33,527 nt of DNA from Chitinophagaceae bacterium. Lineage in GTDB: Bacteria; Bacteroidota; Bacteroidia; Chitinophagales; Chitinophagaceae. The DNA is taken from positions 1-33,527 of the forward strand of contig DMRT01000317.1 of NCBI GenBank assembly GCA_003455235.1. The letters run 5' to 3'. How positions within the stretch are numbered: position 1 is the first letter of the stretch; the number at the start of each line of letters is the position of its first letter. The notes beneath the pieces were generated by a model that worked only from the letters and a program-made list of their open reading frames with translations, was not told the DNA's origin and ran no database searches. The position numbers were made by a program, and so were the translations under genes. This document shows, in pieces, positions 24,206-32,995 of this stretch.

Positions 24206-26359
24206 TTATGCCTTACCTTCCTGTTGCTGTGGCCTGGGCTGCTGCTCGGGTTTTGGTAAAAGCACTTTGCGGCTCAACTTGAACTTGCCGGTCTTCGGAT
24301 CAACATCCAGCAGTTTTACTTTCACTTTATCGCCTTCTTTAAACACCCCATTCATGGTTTCCAAGCGCTTCCAGCTTATTTCGCTGATATGCAGTAAGCC
24401 TTCTTTCTTCGGCAGGAATTCAACAAATGCACCGAATTCTTTGATGCTCTTCACCGTTCCTTCGTAGGTTTCGCCTACAACCGGTACGGCAACCAGCCCG
24501 TTGATCCAGGCCAGGGCCTTATCCAGGCCTTCTTTCTCTTTGGAGAAGATGCTTACCTCACCGCGGTTATCAATTTCTTCAATATTGATGGTGGTTCCGG
24601 TTTCACGCTGGATCTCCTGGATTACTTTACCACCAGGTCCGATTACGGCACCGATGAATTCCTTATCGATCGAAATTTTCACCATGCGTGGTGCATGCGG
24701 TTTCACATCCGGCCGTGGCGCTTCGGTGCATGCATACATGGCATCAAGGATGTGCATACGGCCTTTCTTGGCCTGTGCCAGAGCCTGGCGCATAATGTCC
24801 ATGCTCAGACCATCCACTTTAATATCCATTTGTACGCCGCAGATACCGTCACGGGTTCCGGTTACTTTAAAATCCATATCACCCAGGTGATCTTCATCGC
24901 CCAGTATATCGGTTAGGATCGCAAATTTGTCGTCTTTCTTGATCAATCCCATGGCCACACCGCTTACGTGCTTTTTCAATGGTACACCGGCATCCATCAA
25001 TGCCAGTGAACCGGCACAAACAGTAGCCATCGAAGATGAACCATTACTTTCCAGGATATCACTTACCACCCGTACGGTATAAGCGTAATCGCTGCCCGGC
25101 ATCATTTGTTTTAATGAACGCATGGCGAGGTTACCATGACCAACTTCCCGTCGGCCAACGCCCCTCATCATCTTAACCTCACCGGTTGAAAATGGCGGGA
25201 AATTATAGTGCAGGATGAATTTTGAATAATCAGATTTGAAAGCGCTTTCAACCAGTAATTCATCTAAAGGAGTTCCTAAAGTAACGGTTGTAAGCGATTG
25301 TGTTTCACCGCGTGTAAACAAAGCGGATCCGTGCGGAGTTGGCAGGATATCTGTTTCCATCGCCAGTTGGCGGATGTCTTCGGTACCACGGCCGTCAAGG
25401 CGTTTTCTTTCATCGAGGATCATATCCCGTACTACGTAATATTGCAGTTCACCGAAATAATGACCGATGAGCGCTTTGTCTTCATCGGGCAATTCTTCAC
25501 CCAGGAAGGTTTTCACTTCTTCCTTCAGTGCGTCGAAAGCAGCACTCCTTTCATGCTTGGCAGATGCGGAAGCAGAAATAGCATGCATTTTATCTTTTGC
25601 AAAACCAATTATCTTTTGATTGAGTTCTTCGTTGCGGTAAGGCTTGGTGTATTCACGTTTTGCCGTGATACCCAGTTTGGCCCTTAATTCTTCCTGGGCT
25701 TTCACCTGTATGCGGATGGCATCGTGTGCAATTTCCAGTGCTTTCACCAGGTCTTCTTCCTGGCATTCCTTGCTCTCTCCTTCCACCATCATGATGTTTT
25801 TGCTGGTGGCGGCGATGATGAATTCAAGGTCGGAAGCTTCCAGTTGGGCCCGGGTGGGGTTAACGATCATCTCGCCGTTCACCCGACCGATACGTACTTC
25901 CGAAATGATCTCCTGGATGGGAATATCAGATACTGCCAGCGCAGCAGAAGCAGCCAGGCAAGCCATTGAATCCGGTAATACTTCATCATCCGAAGAGATG
26001 AGGGTAACCAATACCTGCACGTCGCAGAAATAATCTTCCGGGAATAACGGCCTCAGGGCACGGTCGATCAACCGGCTGGTGAGGATCTCGTAGTCGTTCA
26101 GCCTTGCTTCTCTTTTAAAGAAAGACCCCGGTACACGGCCGGCAGAGGCAAATTTCTCCTGGTAGTCCACTGATAACGGGAAGAAGCTCTGTCCTTCTTT
26201 TGGTTCTTTGTTGGCTACCACGGTTGCCAGGATGATACAGTTTCCCTGGCGAACGGTTACGGCGCCATCGGCCTGGCGGGCCAATTTGCCGGTTTCGATG
26301 GTAACCATGCGGCCACCACCTATATCAAATGTTACTGATTGAGGTTTTAAAAATGACAT
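24206..26359 (-). CDS. pnp: Polyribonucleotide nucleotidyltransferase
   Basis: 3'-to-5' exoribonuclease that phosphorolyses RNA, central to mRNA decay. The 717-residue protein has the full family plan: first RNase PH domain (from the N-terminus, with KEPKEGQSFFPLSVDYQEKFASAGRVPGSFFKREAR read across 53-88), a helical linker, the second RNase PH domain with FSTGEVKMMRGVGRREVGHGNLA and KKHVSGVAMGLI, a KH domain (about 555-615, with IGAVIGPGGKVIQEIQRETG) and an S1 RNA-binding domain (about 628-699). A glutamine and proline-rich tail ends the protein. It is next to rpsO, a conserved order in bacteria. A hairpin separates the two. Confidence 0.97.
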   Translation of the reverse strand: MSFLKPQSVTFDIGGGRMVTIETGKLARQADGAVTVRQGNCIILATVVANKEPKEGQSFFPLSVDYQEKFASAGRVPGSFFKREARLNDYEILTSRLIDRALRPLFPEDYFCDVQVLVTLISSDDEVLPDSMACLAASAALAVSDIPIQEIISEVRIGRVNGEMIVNPTRAQLEASDLEFIIAATSKNIMMVEGESKECQEEDLVKALEIAHDAIRIQVKAQEELRAKLGITAKREYTKPYRNEELNQKIIGFAKDKMHAISASASAKHERSAAFDALKEEVKTFLGEELPDEDKALIGHYFGELQYYVVRDMILDERKRLDGRGTEDIRQLAMETDILPTPHGSALFTRGETQSLTTVTLGTPLDELLVESAFKSDYSKFILHYNFPPFSTGEVKMMRGVGRREVGHGNLAMRSLKQMMPGSDYAYTVRVVSDILESNGSSSMATVCAGSLALMDAGVPLKKHVSGVAMGLIKKDDKFAILTDILGDEDHLGDMDFKVTGTRDGICGVQMDIKVDGLSMDIMRQALAQAKKGRMHILDAMYACTEAPRPDVKPHAPRMVKISIDKEFIGAVIGPGGKVIQEIQRETGTTINIEEIDNRGEVSIFSKEKEGLDKALAWINGLVAVPVVGETYEGTVKSIKEFGAFVEFLPKKEGLLHISEISWKRLETMNGVFKEGDKVKVKLLDVDPKTGKFKLSRKVLLPKPEQQPRPQQQEGKA

Positions 26360-26436
26360 AGTAAATGTTGAAGTTTATGCTTTACTCAGGCTGCAGCAGG
26401 CCGCTGACGGGTCGTAAACAGGCAAAAGCAAATCTT

Positions 26437-26481
26437 GTTTAAAAAGAAGAATTCCCAACCGGGTTAAACGTAGTTGGGAAT
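26437..26481 (-). terminator. Hairpin between rpsO and pnp, possible partial terminator
   Basis: ATTCCCAAC (26451-26459) pairs exactly with GTTGGGAAT (26473-26481) around a 13-base loop. In the minus direction the stem is followed by an imperfect T-rich tract (TCTTCTTTTT). It lies 26 bases past rpsO and may reduce read-through into pnp or mark an RNA-processing site, as known for the rpsO-pnp region of E. coli. Confidence 0.6.
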
Positions 26482-26506
26482 CATTCGTATTACATGTTGG
26501 AATAGT

Positions 26507-26779
26507 TTATTTACGCAGACCTAATTTCTCGATCAATGCCCTGTACCCGGTCAGGTCGTGCTTGTTGAGATAAGTGAGTAAACGCTTGCGCTGTCCTACC
26601 ATTTTCATCAGACCTCTTTGAGAAGAGAAGTCTTTTTTGTTTGACTTCAGGTGATCAGAAATGTGATTGATCCTTTCGGTCAGTAAGGCGATCTGTCCTT
26701 CGATCGACCCCGTGTTGGTAGCTTTTGCACCAAAACTGGTGAAAATGTCTGCTTTTTTTTCGATTGTTAAATAAGGCAT
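26507..26779 (-). CDS. rpsO: 30S ribosomal protein S15
   Basis: Primary-binding small-subunit protein that contacts helices 20-22 of 16S rRNA. The 90-residue product contains the expected S15 signatures: [49 protein letters not shown], read across residues 24-72, with the HLKxNKKDxxSxRGL core. The frame is open farther upstream, but the ATG at 26779 ([13 protein letters not shown]) gives the correct family length and follows a good promoter box, so the longer 174-residue reading is rejected. Together with pnp it forms the widely conserved rpsO-pnp pair. Confidence 0.96.
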   Translation of the reverse strand: MPYLTIEKKADIFTSFGAKATNTGSIEGQIALLTERINHISDHLKSNKKDFSSQRGLMKMVGQRKRLLTYLNKHDLTGYRALIEKLGLRK

Positions 26780-26828
26780 CGTTGTTTTTTTAATAACGTC
26801 TTTGTTATGTTTCTTTTTTTTATCGGCG

Positions 26829-26836
26829 CAAAAGTA
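26829..26836 (-). promoter_or_regulatory. -7 promoter box of rpsO
   Basis: On the minus strand TACTTTTG is an exact match to the Bacteroidota consensus TAnnTTTG. It is 49 bases upstream of the rpsO ATG, leaving a short A/T-rich leader. No clear TTG stands at -33. This position also argues against the long upstream reading of rpsO. Confidence 0.6.
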
Positions 26837-26942
26837 CATAGAAATATTGGTTTTCAGGCGGAAGAATGGGGATTTTTTTTGAATATTGCCCCTGTAAAGA
26901 CCGGGTCTCCGGTACCGGGGTCGCCGGGTCTTCACCAGGATA

Positions 26943-28082
26943 ATGGCTCCTGAAAAACAGCCTTTAGCAGCCAATCTCCAAAAACAGGGTGACTTGAAAA
27001 AGATCATATTTACGGTGACCAACGACCTCAATCACGACCAGCGCATGATCCGGATCTGCAGTAGCCTGGCTACAGCCGGCTACCAGGTTGAATTGGTGGG
27101 CGTTGAAAAGCCCCGGTCTTCTCCCCTGATGCAACGTACTTACCGGCAAAAAAGACTGGGGTGCTTCTTTACAACCGGACCTGGTTTTTATGCGGAATAC
27201 AATATCCGCCTCTTTTTTTACCTGCTTTTCCGTAAGGCAGATGCCCGGTGCTGCATCGACCTGGATACCATGTTACCGGTATGGCTCACCAGCAAAATCC
27301 GGGGCGGAATAAGGGTGTACGATGCCCATGAGTATTTTTCGCAGCAAAAAGAAGTGATCAGCCGGCCCCGGGTGCATGCCGGATGGAAGTGGATCGAGAA
27401 GAACTTTGTTCCCAGCTTCCGGTTTGGATACACCGTAAGTCAAAGCATCGCGGAAGAATTTAAGAAACTTTATGGCGTAGATTATGAGCTGGTAAGGAAT
27501 ATGCCTGCTTTGAAAGAACTGCCGCCTAAGCCGCAACTTGCGGAAAAAAGACTCCTGTACCAGGGAGCCGTAAATGAAGCCCGGGGATTTGAATACCTTA
27601 TTCCGGCAATGAAAGCAATTGATGCCCCACTGGATATTTATGGCGACGGGAATTTTATGGAACAGACAAAAAAGCTGATCGCCGAAAACAATCTGGCCGG
27701 CAAAGTGTTTGTGAAAGGAAACGTGTTGCCGGATCAGCTGGACCGTATTACACAGCAGGCGTGTATCGGGCTGAACCTGGTGGAGAACAGGGGCCTGAAT
27801 CAATATTATTCGCTCGCCAACAAATTCTTTGATTATATCCAGCACGGAGTGCCGCAGGTAACCATGAATTTCCCGGAATACAAACGGATCAATGATGAAT
27901 TTGAAGTGGCGTTGCTGCTGAACGACCTGCACGAAGAAAGCATCAGCCGGGCGGTGAATGAATTGCTGCACAACAGGCAACAGTATGAGCGGTTGCAGCA
28001 AAATTGTTTAATCGCCAGGCAGCAGCTTAACTGGCAGCATGAAGAGCCGAAACTCCTGGATTTTTATAAAAAACTGTTTTGA
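26943..28082 (+). CDS. GT-B fold glycosyltransferase
   Basis: A 379-residue cytoplasmic or membrane-associated glycosyltransferase of the GT4-like type, likely building a surface polysaccharide or glycolipid. The N-terminal Rossmann half starts [33 protein letters not shown] and includes [14 protein letters not shown]. The C-terminal half has [51 protein letters not shown] and [31 protein letters not shown]. The last block is the nucleotide-sugar contact region. The ATG at 26943 is preceded by AGGA, a fair ribosome binding site. It is translationally coupled to the next glycosyltransferase. Donor and acceptor sugars cannot be read. Confidence 0.87.
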   Translation: MAPEKQPLAANLQKQGDLKKIIFTVTNDLNHDQRMIRICSSLATAGYQVELVGVEKPRSSPLMQRTYRQKRLGCFFTTGPGFYAEYNIRLFFYLLFRKADARCCIDLDTMLPVWLTSKIRGGIRVYDAHEYFSQQKEVISRPRVHAGWKWIEKNFVPSFRFGYTVSQSIAEEFKKLYGVDYELVRNMPALKELPPKPQLAEKRLLYQGAVNEARGFEYLIPAMKAIDAPLDIYGDGNFMEQTKKLIAENNLAGKVFVKGNVLPDQLDRITQQACIGLNLVENRGLNQYYSLANKFFDYIQHGVPQVTMNFPEYKRINDEFEVALLLNDLHEESISRAVNELLHNRQQYERLQQNCLIARQQLNWQHEEPKLLDFYKKLF

Positions 28083-29203
28083 GCGAAAAACACCTTCACA
28101 TAGTAACCCACGATGTTCCCTGGCCGGCAGATTATGGCGGCGTGGTGGATCTTTTTTATAAGCTCAAGGCTTTACACAAACGGGGGGTGCTGGTGCACCT
28201 GCATTGTTTTACACAAGGGCGTCCTCCGCAGGAGGAACTTAATAAATACTGCGCCAGCGTGAATTATTATACGCGTAATAAAAGTGTCAGTGGTTTTTCA
28301 TTTACCGTTCCGTTCATTGTGAACAGCCGTAAAAACAATGAACTGATCAGGAATCTTGAAAAAGATGATCACCCGATCCTGCTGGAAGGAATTCATTGTA
28401 CGTCTTACCTGCACCGTGAACGGCTGAACAGCCGCAAAGTGATCGTACGCCTGCACAATGCAGAGTTTGAATACTACAAACAACTGGCAAGGCAGGAAGC
28501 CGGTTTCTGGAAACGGTTGTATTTCCTGTATGAAAGCCGTCTGCTGAAAAACCACGAACGGGCGATTGCCCATAAAACAAAATTCCTGGCGGTGAGTAAA
28601 CAGGATGTGGAATTGTATCAAAAGGAATTTTCCGCAGGCGATGTTCATTACCTGCCGGTTTTCCTTCCCTACACCCTTTCAACCGGCAAAGAGGGAAAGG
28701 GATGCTTTTGTCTTTACCACGGTAATCTCTCGGTAAACGAAAACGAAGAAGCCGCCATATGGCTGATACAGGAAGTATTCAGCCGGTTATCCATTCCTTT
28801 TGTAATTGCAGGGAAGAACCCTTCGGAACGATTGGCAAAACTGGCACATGATCATCCGCATACCTGCCTGGTGGCAAATCCATCCGATAAGGAAATGCAG
28901 GACATGATCGGTAAAGCACAGGTACACGTTCTTCCTTCCCTGAATAATACCGGTATAAAACTAAAACTGCTGAATGCCTTGTTCAATGGCCGATTCTGCC
29001 TGGTGAATAAAGCTTCAGTGGCAGGTACTGATCTTGAGCGTTATTGTGAGCTGGCGGCATCAGCCGAAGATTTCCGGGAAAAAATAATCTCGTTATACGA
29101 AAACGAATTCACCGATCACCTGGCGCAGGAACGCCAGCAGTTACTGCTTACTGAATACAATAGTGAGAAGAATGCCGAAAGACTTATGACATTTCTATGG
29201 TAG
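28079..29203 (+). CDS. GT-B fold glycosyltransferase
   Basis: A 374-residue glycosyltransferase of GT4-like architecture. The N-terminus HLHIVTHDVPWPADYGGVVDLFYKLKALHKRGVLVHLHCF is characteristic of this Bacteroidota group. The C-terminal domain includes CFCLYHGNLSVNENEEAAIWLIQEVF, PFVIAGKNPSERL and VHVLPSLNNTGIKLKLLNALFNGRFCLVN, with the glycine and lysine of the NTGIKLKLL motif contacting the donor in relatives. The start is TTG in a TTGA overlap with the stop of the upstream glycosyltransferase (28079-28082), which indicates coupled translation. Its 3' end overlaps the convergent FtsE-like gene by 20 bases. Probably cooperates with its neighbour in one glycan pathway. Confidence 0.87.
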   Translation: MSEKHLHIVTHDVPWPADYGGVVDLFYKLKALHKRGVLVHLHCFTQGRPPQEELNKYCASVNYYTRNKSVSGFSFTVPFIVNSRKNNELIRNLEKDDHPILLEGIHCTSYLHRERLNSRKVIVRLHNAEFEYYKQLARQEAGFWKRLYFLYESRLLKNHERAIAHKTKFLAVSKQDVELYQKEFSAGDVHYLPVFLPYTLSTGKEGKGCFCLYHGNLSVNENEEAAIWLIQEVFSRLSIPFVIAGKNPSERLAKLAHDHPHTCLVANPSDKEMQDMIGKAQVHVLPSLNNTGIKLKLLNALFNGRFCLVNKASVAGTDLERYCELAASAEDFREKIISLYENEFTDHLAQERQQLLLTEYNSEKNAERLMTFLW

Positions 29204-29873
29204 CATTGTCCCATACCTTACCCATTTCCGTTTTAATGGTCCGGGCCGGAAATTTTTTGATCACGAGGTAATCATGCGTGGCCATAATGATGGTGGTATT
29301 GTAATCGCGGCAGATATGGAACAACAGGTTCATAATCTCGTCGCTTGTTTCGGGATCCAGGTTTCCGGTGGGCTCATCGGCCAGGATCAAACGGGGTGAA
29401 TTAAGCAGTGCCCGGGCAATATCCATGCGCTGCTGTTCGCCGCCGCTTAATTCAAACGGCATTTTAAACCCTTTTGTTTTCAGTCCCACTTTTTCCAGCA
29501 CATCGGCAATCTTTTCATCCATCAGTTTCTCATCCTTCCAGCCGGTTGCTTTCAGCACGAATTTCATGTTCTCATTCACATTACGGTCGGTCAGCAATTG
29601 AAAATCCTGGAAAACAACGCCCAGGTTACGGCGCAGGAAGGGAACCGTCTTCCAGGTCAGTTTCCGAAGGTCGTGCCCCACCACCCAGCCCTCGCCCTCG
29701 GTAAGTTGAAGGTCGCCATACATCGTCTTCAACAGGCTGCTTTTGCCGGTACCTGTTTTACCTACGAGGTAAACAAACTCACCTTTATCCACCGAAATGT
29801 TCACATCACTTAAAATAAGGCTGTTGCTCTGGTAGATATTTACGTGCTTTAATTCAACGATCGACTGAGACAT
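29184..29873 (-). CDS. ftsE: FtsE-like ABC transporter ATP-binding protein
   Basis: A 229-residue ABC ATPase that by best guess is FtsE, which works with membrane protein FtsX to control peptidoglycan hydrolases during cell division. Motifs: Walker [10 protein letters not shown] (38-46), Q-loop VFQDFQLL, signature [16 protein letters not shown], Walker [17 protein letters not shown] and switch histidine in [12 protein letters not shown]. The [19 protein letters not shown] segment after the Q-loop is typical of the FtsE and LolD branch. No FtsX or other permease gene lies within the window, so a LolD or macrolide-type assignment is possible, but FtsE alone is common in Bacteroidota. The gene converges on a glycosyltransferase gene with a 20-base overlap. 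Confidence 0.85.
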   Translation of the reverse strand: MSQSIVELKHVNIYQSNSLILSDVNISVDKGEFVYLVGKTGTGKSSLLKTMYGDLQLTEGEGWVVGHDLRKLTWKTVPFLRRNLGVVFQDFQLLTDRNVNENMKFVLKATGWKDEKLMDEKIADVLEKVGLKTKGFKMPFELSGGEQQRMDIARALLNSPRLILADEPTGNLDPETSDEIMNLLFHICRDYNTTIIMATHDYLVIKKFPARTIKTEMGKVWDNATIEMS

Positions 29874-29977
29874 GGATAATTAGGAGTTTTTTTTTGCGTT
29901 ACCAATTCGTGCAAATTTAACCTTTACCCCTTCTGCCCCAATAAATTATTTCTTCACCATTTGTTAAAAACTGTGAA

Positions 29978-30023
29978 CAACTAAAAAAATAGTTGTAAAA
30001 CTAAAATATTAGTTTTATGTTTA
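29978..30023 (+). promoter_or_regulatory. Promoter with two BlaI-type operator dyads
   Basis: Two inverted repeats lie 5' of the blaI-like gene. The first is CAACTA (29978-29983) and TAGTTG (29990-29995) around six A residues. The second is AAAACTAA (29997-30004) and TTAGTTTT (30009-30016) around AATA. Their centres are exactly 20 bp apart, about two helix turns. A promoter-like pair overlaps them: TTG (29993-29995), 20 bases, then TATGTTTA (30016-30023), one base off TAnnTTTG. The placement would let bound BlaI block RNA polymerase and regulate its own operon. Confidence 0.72.
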
Positions 30024-30051
30024 CGGAAGCAATCACATAAACAGTTCAAAC

Positions 30052-30411
30052 ATGAAGACATTAACCAAAGCCGAAGAACAGATCATGCAGGCCATCTGGA
30101 AACTGGACAAAGCATTTCTTCGGGAGATTATTGATGAACTTCCTTCACCCAAGCCACACAACAATACGGTTGCCACCATTCTGAAGATACTGGTGGAAAA
30201 AGAATTTGTAGGCATTACCGTGTTTGGAAGGATGCACCAGTACTACCCGCTCATCAGCAAAGATGCCTACAGCAAAACAACGATGAAGAGCCTGGTGAAA
30301 GGATATTTTGAAGGATCTTTCAGCAATGCCGTATCCTTTATGGTGAAAGAGAATAACCTCAGCATCGACGACCTGGAAACTTTATTGAAACAACTCAGGA
30401 AGAACAAATAA
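30052..30411 (+). CDS. BlaI/MecI family transcriptional repressor
   Basis: A 119-residue winged-helix repressor of the BlaI/MecI/CopY (penicillinase repressor) family. The N-terminal domain reads LTKAEEQIMQAIWKLDKAFLREIIDELPSPKPHNNTVATILKILVEKEFVG, with the recognition helix in NTVATILKILVEKEF, read across 36-52; the C-terminal part (about 80-115, MKSLVKGYFEGSFSNAVSFMVKEN) is the dimerisation region, where the partner peptidase would cut. It lies 23 bases upstream of the M56 gene and just downstream of two operator-like dyads. In the bla and mec systems such repressors are destroyed upon signalling by the paired M56 protein. Whether a beta-lactam is the signal here is not known; no beta-lactamase gene is nearby. 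Confidence 0.92.
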   Translation: MKTLTKAEEQIMQAIWKLDKAFLREIIDELPSPKPHNNTVATILKILVEKEFVGITVFGRMHQYYPLISKDAYSKTTMKSLVKGYFEGSFSNAVSFMVKENNLSIDDLETLLKQLRKNK

Positions 30412-30434
30412 CACCCACTCAAAAAACTGATCTT

Positions 30435-32867
30435 ATGCTACCCTTTTTCTGGTACATGCTTAAAGTGATGATCTGTTCCGGTATCCTGCTGGGATACTAC
30501 TGGCTGTTCCTGCGCAATAAGATATTTCATGGCTACAACCGGTTTTACCTGTTGTCGGCCATGGTACTTTCCCTGATGCTGCCCCTGTTTAAGATCGGCT
30601 TCTGGCAGCAGGATGCATCGCAAAACCAGGTAGTACGGGTGCTGCAGGCTGTTTCGGCCGGCGATGATTATATGAACAGCATCGTGGTTAGTGCCCGAAG
30701 CAGCAACTGGACAATGCAGGATTTTTACCTGGCGCTTTACTGGTCGGTGTGCGCCGGTTTTCTGTTTGTGATGATGCGTACACTGTACCTCATCACCCGG
30801 CTGCTGCGGAAGTTTCCGGTGCAGATGGTGGATGATGTATCATTTGTAAATACGGACGACAACAGCACTCCCTTCTCCTTCCTGCGCTTCATTTTCTGGA
30901 ACAGCAACATCGACATAGACACCAATACAGGCAGGCAGATCTTCAAGCATGAAGTGGCACATATCCAGGAAAAACATACCTACGATAAACTGTTTGTGAA
31001 CACAGTGCTGGTCTTTTGCTGGTGCAATCCATTCTTCTGGATCTACCGCAGGGAACTGAATATGATTCATGAGTTCATTGCCGATAAAAAGGCCGTGGAG
31101 GACAATGACACCGCCGATTTTGCTGCCATGATCCTGCAAGCCGCTTATCCTCAGCACCGTTTTGAACTGGCGAATAATTTCTTCTATTCACCCATAAAAA
31201 GACGCTTGCTCATGCTATCGAAAAACAAAAACCCGAAAGTAAATTACCTGGGCCGTGTGATGGTATTGCCGCTGGCCGTGCTGGTCTTTGCCGCATTCAC
31301 ATTTAAAACAAAACAGCCTGTGCCTGCCAACCTGCAGGGTTCTCCCACCGGACTGTCCAAACTGGATACTTTTCCGGCTAGAAAAAATGGCATGTTTGTA
31401 AATGTAAAAAATGCAGACTCCGCTTACCTGAGAAGTAATGATTTTATGAGCAAGGCCCTGGTGATTGTTGACTCAAAGGAAGTGGGCAACCTGGGAAATA
31501 ATTACGTGGAAAAAAGTGCTGAAAAATTCAGCAGTATCAGCATCTGTGGTCCGGCAGAAGCAGTAAAGACCTATGGCGATAAAGGACGTTTTGGTGCCAT
31601 CAAACTCACCCAGAAAGACGCCGTTTTCATTACCGCCAACGCGGTTACCTATGATGAAAAAACAAAGTCCATCAACCTCACCGGTCCGGATACAAAACTC
31701 CGGGGCGACCTGGAATCCACCCTCATTTATGTGGATGGAAAACTCATCACACCCGATGAACTGAACAAAATTCCCCCTGCAGATATAGAGGCAATCAACA
31801 TTCTGAAAGGCGAAAAACTCGACGATATAGCAGAAGCAAAGGGAAAAACCGCCATCATTAATGTTTCATTAAAACCATCTGCCCTTGCCGAAGTGGTGGT
31901 GGAAGGACACGCCTCTTCACCATACAAAGAAGTGCCGGTTGCCATTGCACTCGATAAAATGAATGTGCTGTACATCGGGGTGGATAACCCACTCACCATT
32001 GCCGTACCCAATATACCCAGCGATCAGCTGATTGTGATGATCGATAACGGAAGCATCAGCGGCAGCAACGGCCGGTATATTGCTCATGTAACCCAGGCAG
32101 GTACTGCCACCATCCGGGTAGCCACCGTGCAGAATGACAGGAAAGTAATGCTGTCTGAGCAGGTATTCCGGGTAAAATTCATGCCCGACCCGGTCAACGG
32201 AAAGATCCCCACCGATTTCGACGCAAAATACCAGATGGACAGTACCAGCTATTTAAAAATGGAGCAGGATTACAAACAACTTAAAGAAAAACAGCTGCTG
32301 GTGGCATATGATTTAAAGGAAAGACTGGTGGCAGGCCAGCAGATACAGGAGCAGAAACTAAGGGCCGATAAGGATTTGCTGGCAAAAACCGTAGCAGGCA
32401 GAAAAATACAGGAGACTGAATTTCAGAACCAGAAACTGGCACTGGAAAAAGCACAACAGTATAAGTTGCAGCTTATGAAAGGGGAAAATGAAGCACTTCT
32501 GGCCGAGCAGAAAGACCTCCTGGCAATACAGCAGACGACACCCGTATTTACCAAAGTAGAAGTGGAACCTTCCTTCCCGGGTGGTATCAATGCCTGGAGA
32601 GAATACCTTAGAAGGAACCTGAATGCGGCAGTTCCGGTAGATGAAGGCTGGAAAGCGGGAAAGTATACCGTTATTGTAAAGTTCATTGTGCACACGGATG
32701 GAAAGATCAGTGATGTAACCACCGAGAATTATAAAGGTTCAAAAACTGCCAAACATTGCATCGAGGTTATTCAGAAAGGACCCAACTGGCTGCCGGCTGT
32801 ACAGAACGGAAAAAAAGTGAATGCCTACCGCAAGCAGCCCATCAATTTTGTGATTTCAGAAAATTAA
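30435..32867 (+). CDS. M56 (BlaR1-like) sensor peptidase fused to GldM-like and TonB C-terminal domains
   Basis: An 810-residue inner-membrane zinc peptidase related to BlaR1/MecR1. Residues 1-290 form the M56 domain with membrane helices near 8-25, 38-54, 98-120 and 274-290, the zinc motif HEVAH (172-176) and the HEFIADKKA block (212-220). The outer part is unusual. A plug-like segment (about 425-480, IYVDGKLITPDELNKIPPADIEAINILKG) precedes a stretch at about 500-592 resembling a GldM beta domain (KMNVLYIGVDNPLTIAVPN, ISGSNGRYIAHV, FRVKFMPDPV). A charged coiled coil (about 605-700) and a TonB C-terminal domain (about 705-808) follow. No penicillin-binding sensor domain is visible. It is probably cotranscribed with blaI and may signal envelope stress. 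Confidence 0.85.
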   Translation: MLPFFWYMLKVMICSGILLGYYWLFLRNKIFHGYNRFYLLSAMVLSLMLPLFKIGFWQQDASQNQVVRVLQAVSAGDDYMNSIVVSARSSNWTMQDFYLALYWSVCAGFLFVMMRTLYLITRLLRKFPVQMVDDVSFVNTDDNSTPFSFLRFIFWNSNIDIDTNTGRQIFKHEVAHIQEKHTYDKLFVNTVLVFCWCNPFFWIYRRELNMIHEFIADKKAVEDNDTADFAAMILQAAYPQHRFELANNFFYSPIKRRLLMLSKNKNPKVNYLGRVMVLPLAVLVFAAFTFKTKQPVPANLQGSPTGLSKLDTFPARKNGMFVNVKNADSAYLRSNDFMSKALVIVDSKEVGNLGNNYVEKSAEKFSSISICGPAEAVKTYGDKGRFGAIKLTQKDAVFITANAVTYDEKTKSINLTGPDTKLRGDLESTLIYVDGKLITPDELNKIPPADIEAINILKGEKLDDIAEAKGKTAIINVSLKPSALAEVVVEGHASSPYKEVPVAIALDKMNVLYIGVDNPLTIAVPNIPSDQLIVMIDNGSISGSNGRYIAHVTQAGTATIRVATVQNDRKVMLSEQVFRVKFMPDPVNGKIPTDFDAKYQMDSTSYLKMEQDYKQLKEKQLLVAYDLKERLVAGQQIQEQKLRADKDLLAKTVAGRKIQETEFQNQKLALEKAQQYKLQLMKGENEALLAEQKDLLAIQQTTPVFTKVEVEPSFPGGINAWREYLRRNLNAAVPVDEGWKAGKYTVIVKFIVHTDGKISDVTTENYKGSKTAKHCIEVIQKGPNWLPAVQNGKKVNAYRKQPINFVISEN

Positions 32868-32895
32868 ACAGATAAGTTAAAGTAAAGCCATCAAC

Positions 32896-32924
32896 AGGCC
32901 ACCTGAAGGTGGCCTTCTTTTTTT
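32896..32924 (+). terminator. Terminator of the blaI-M56 operon
   Basis: A perfect 8-bp stem, AGGCCACC (32896-32903) with GGTGGCCT (32908-32915), closes the loop TGAA and is followed by TCTTTTTTT to 32924. It starts 28 bases after the M56 stop. Confidence 0.93.
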
Positions 32925-32995
32925 ACCGGCATGTATACGGCAAGAAATTGGTTAACAAAAGAAATCAGCGGGAGGAGAAAAAATGCTGTTGCCTG

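Noticed and set aside
26780..27031. 84-residue N-terminal extension of S15
   Set aside because: Would make S15 174 residues, twice the family length, and it crosses the TACTTTTG promoter box and the start of the divergent glycosyltransferase.
27273..28001. 242-residue open frame opposite the first glycosyltransferase
   Set aside because: Antisense shadow of a gene with clear motifs; no start context or family similarity.
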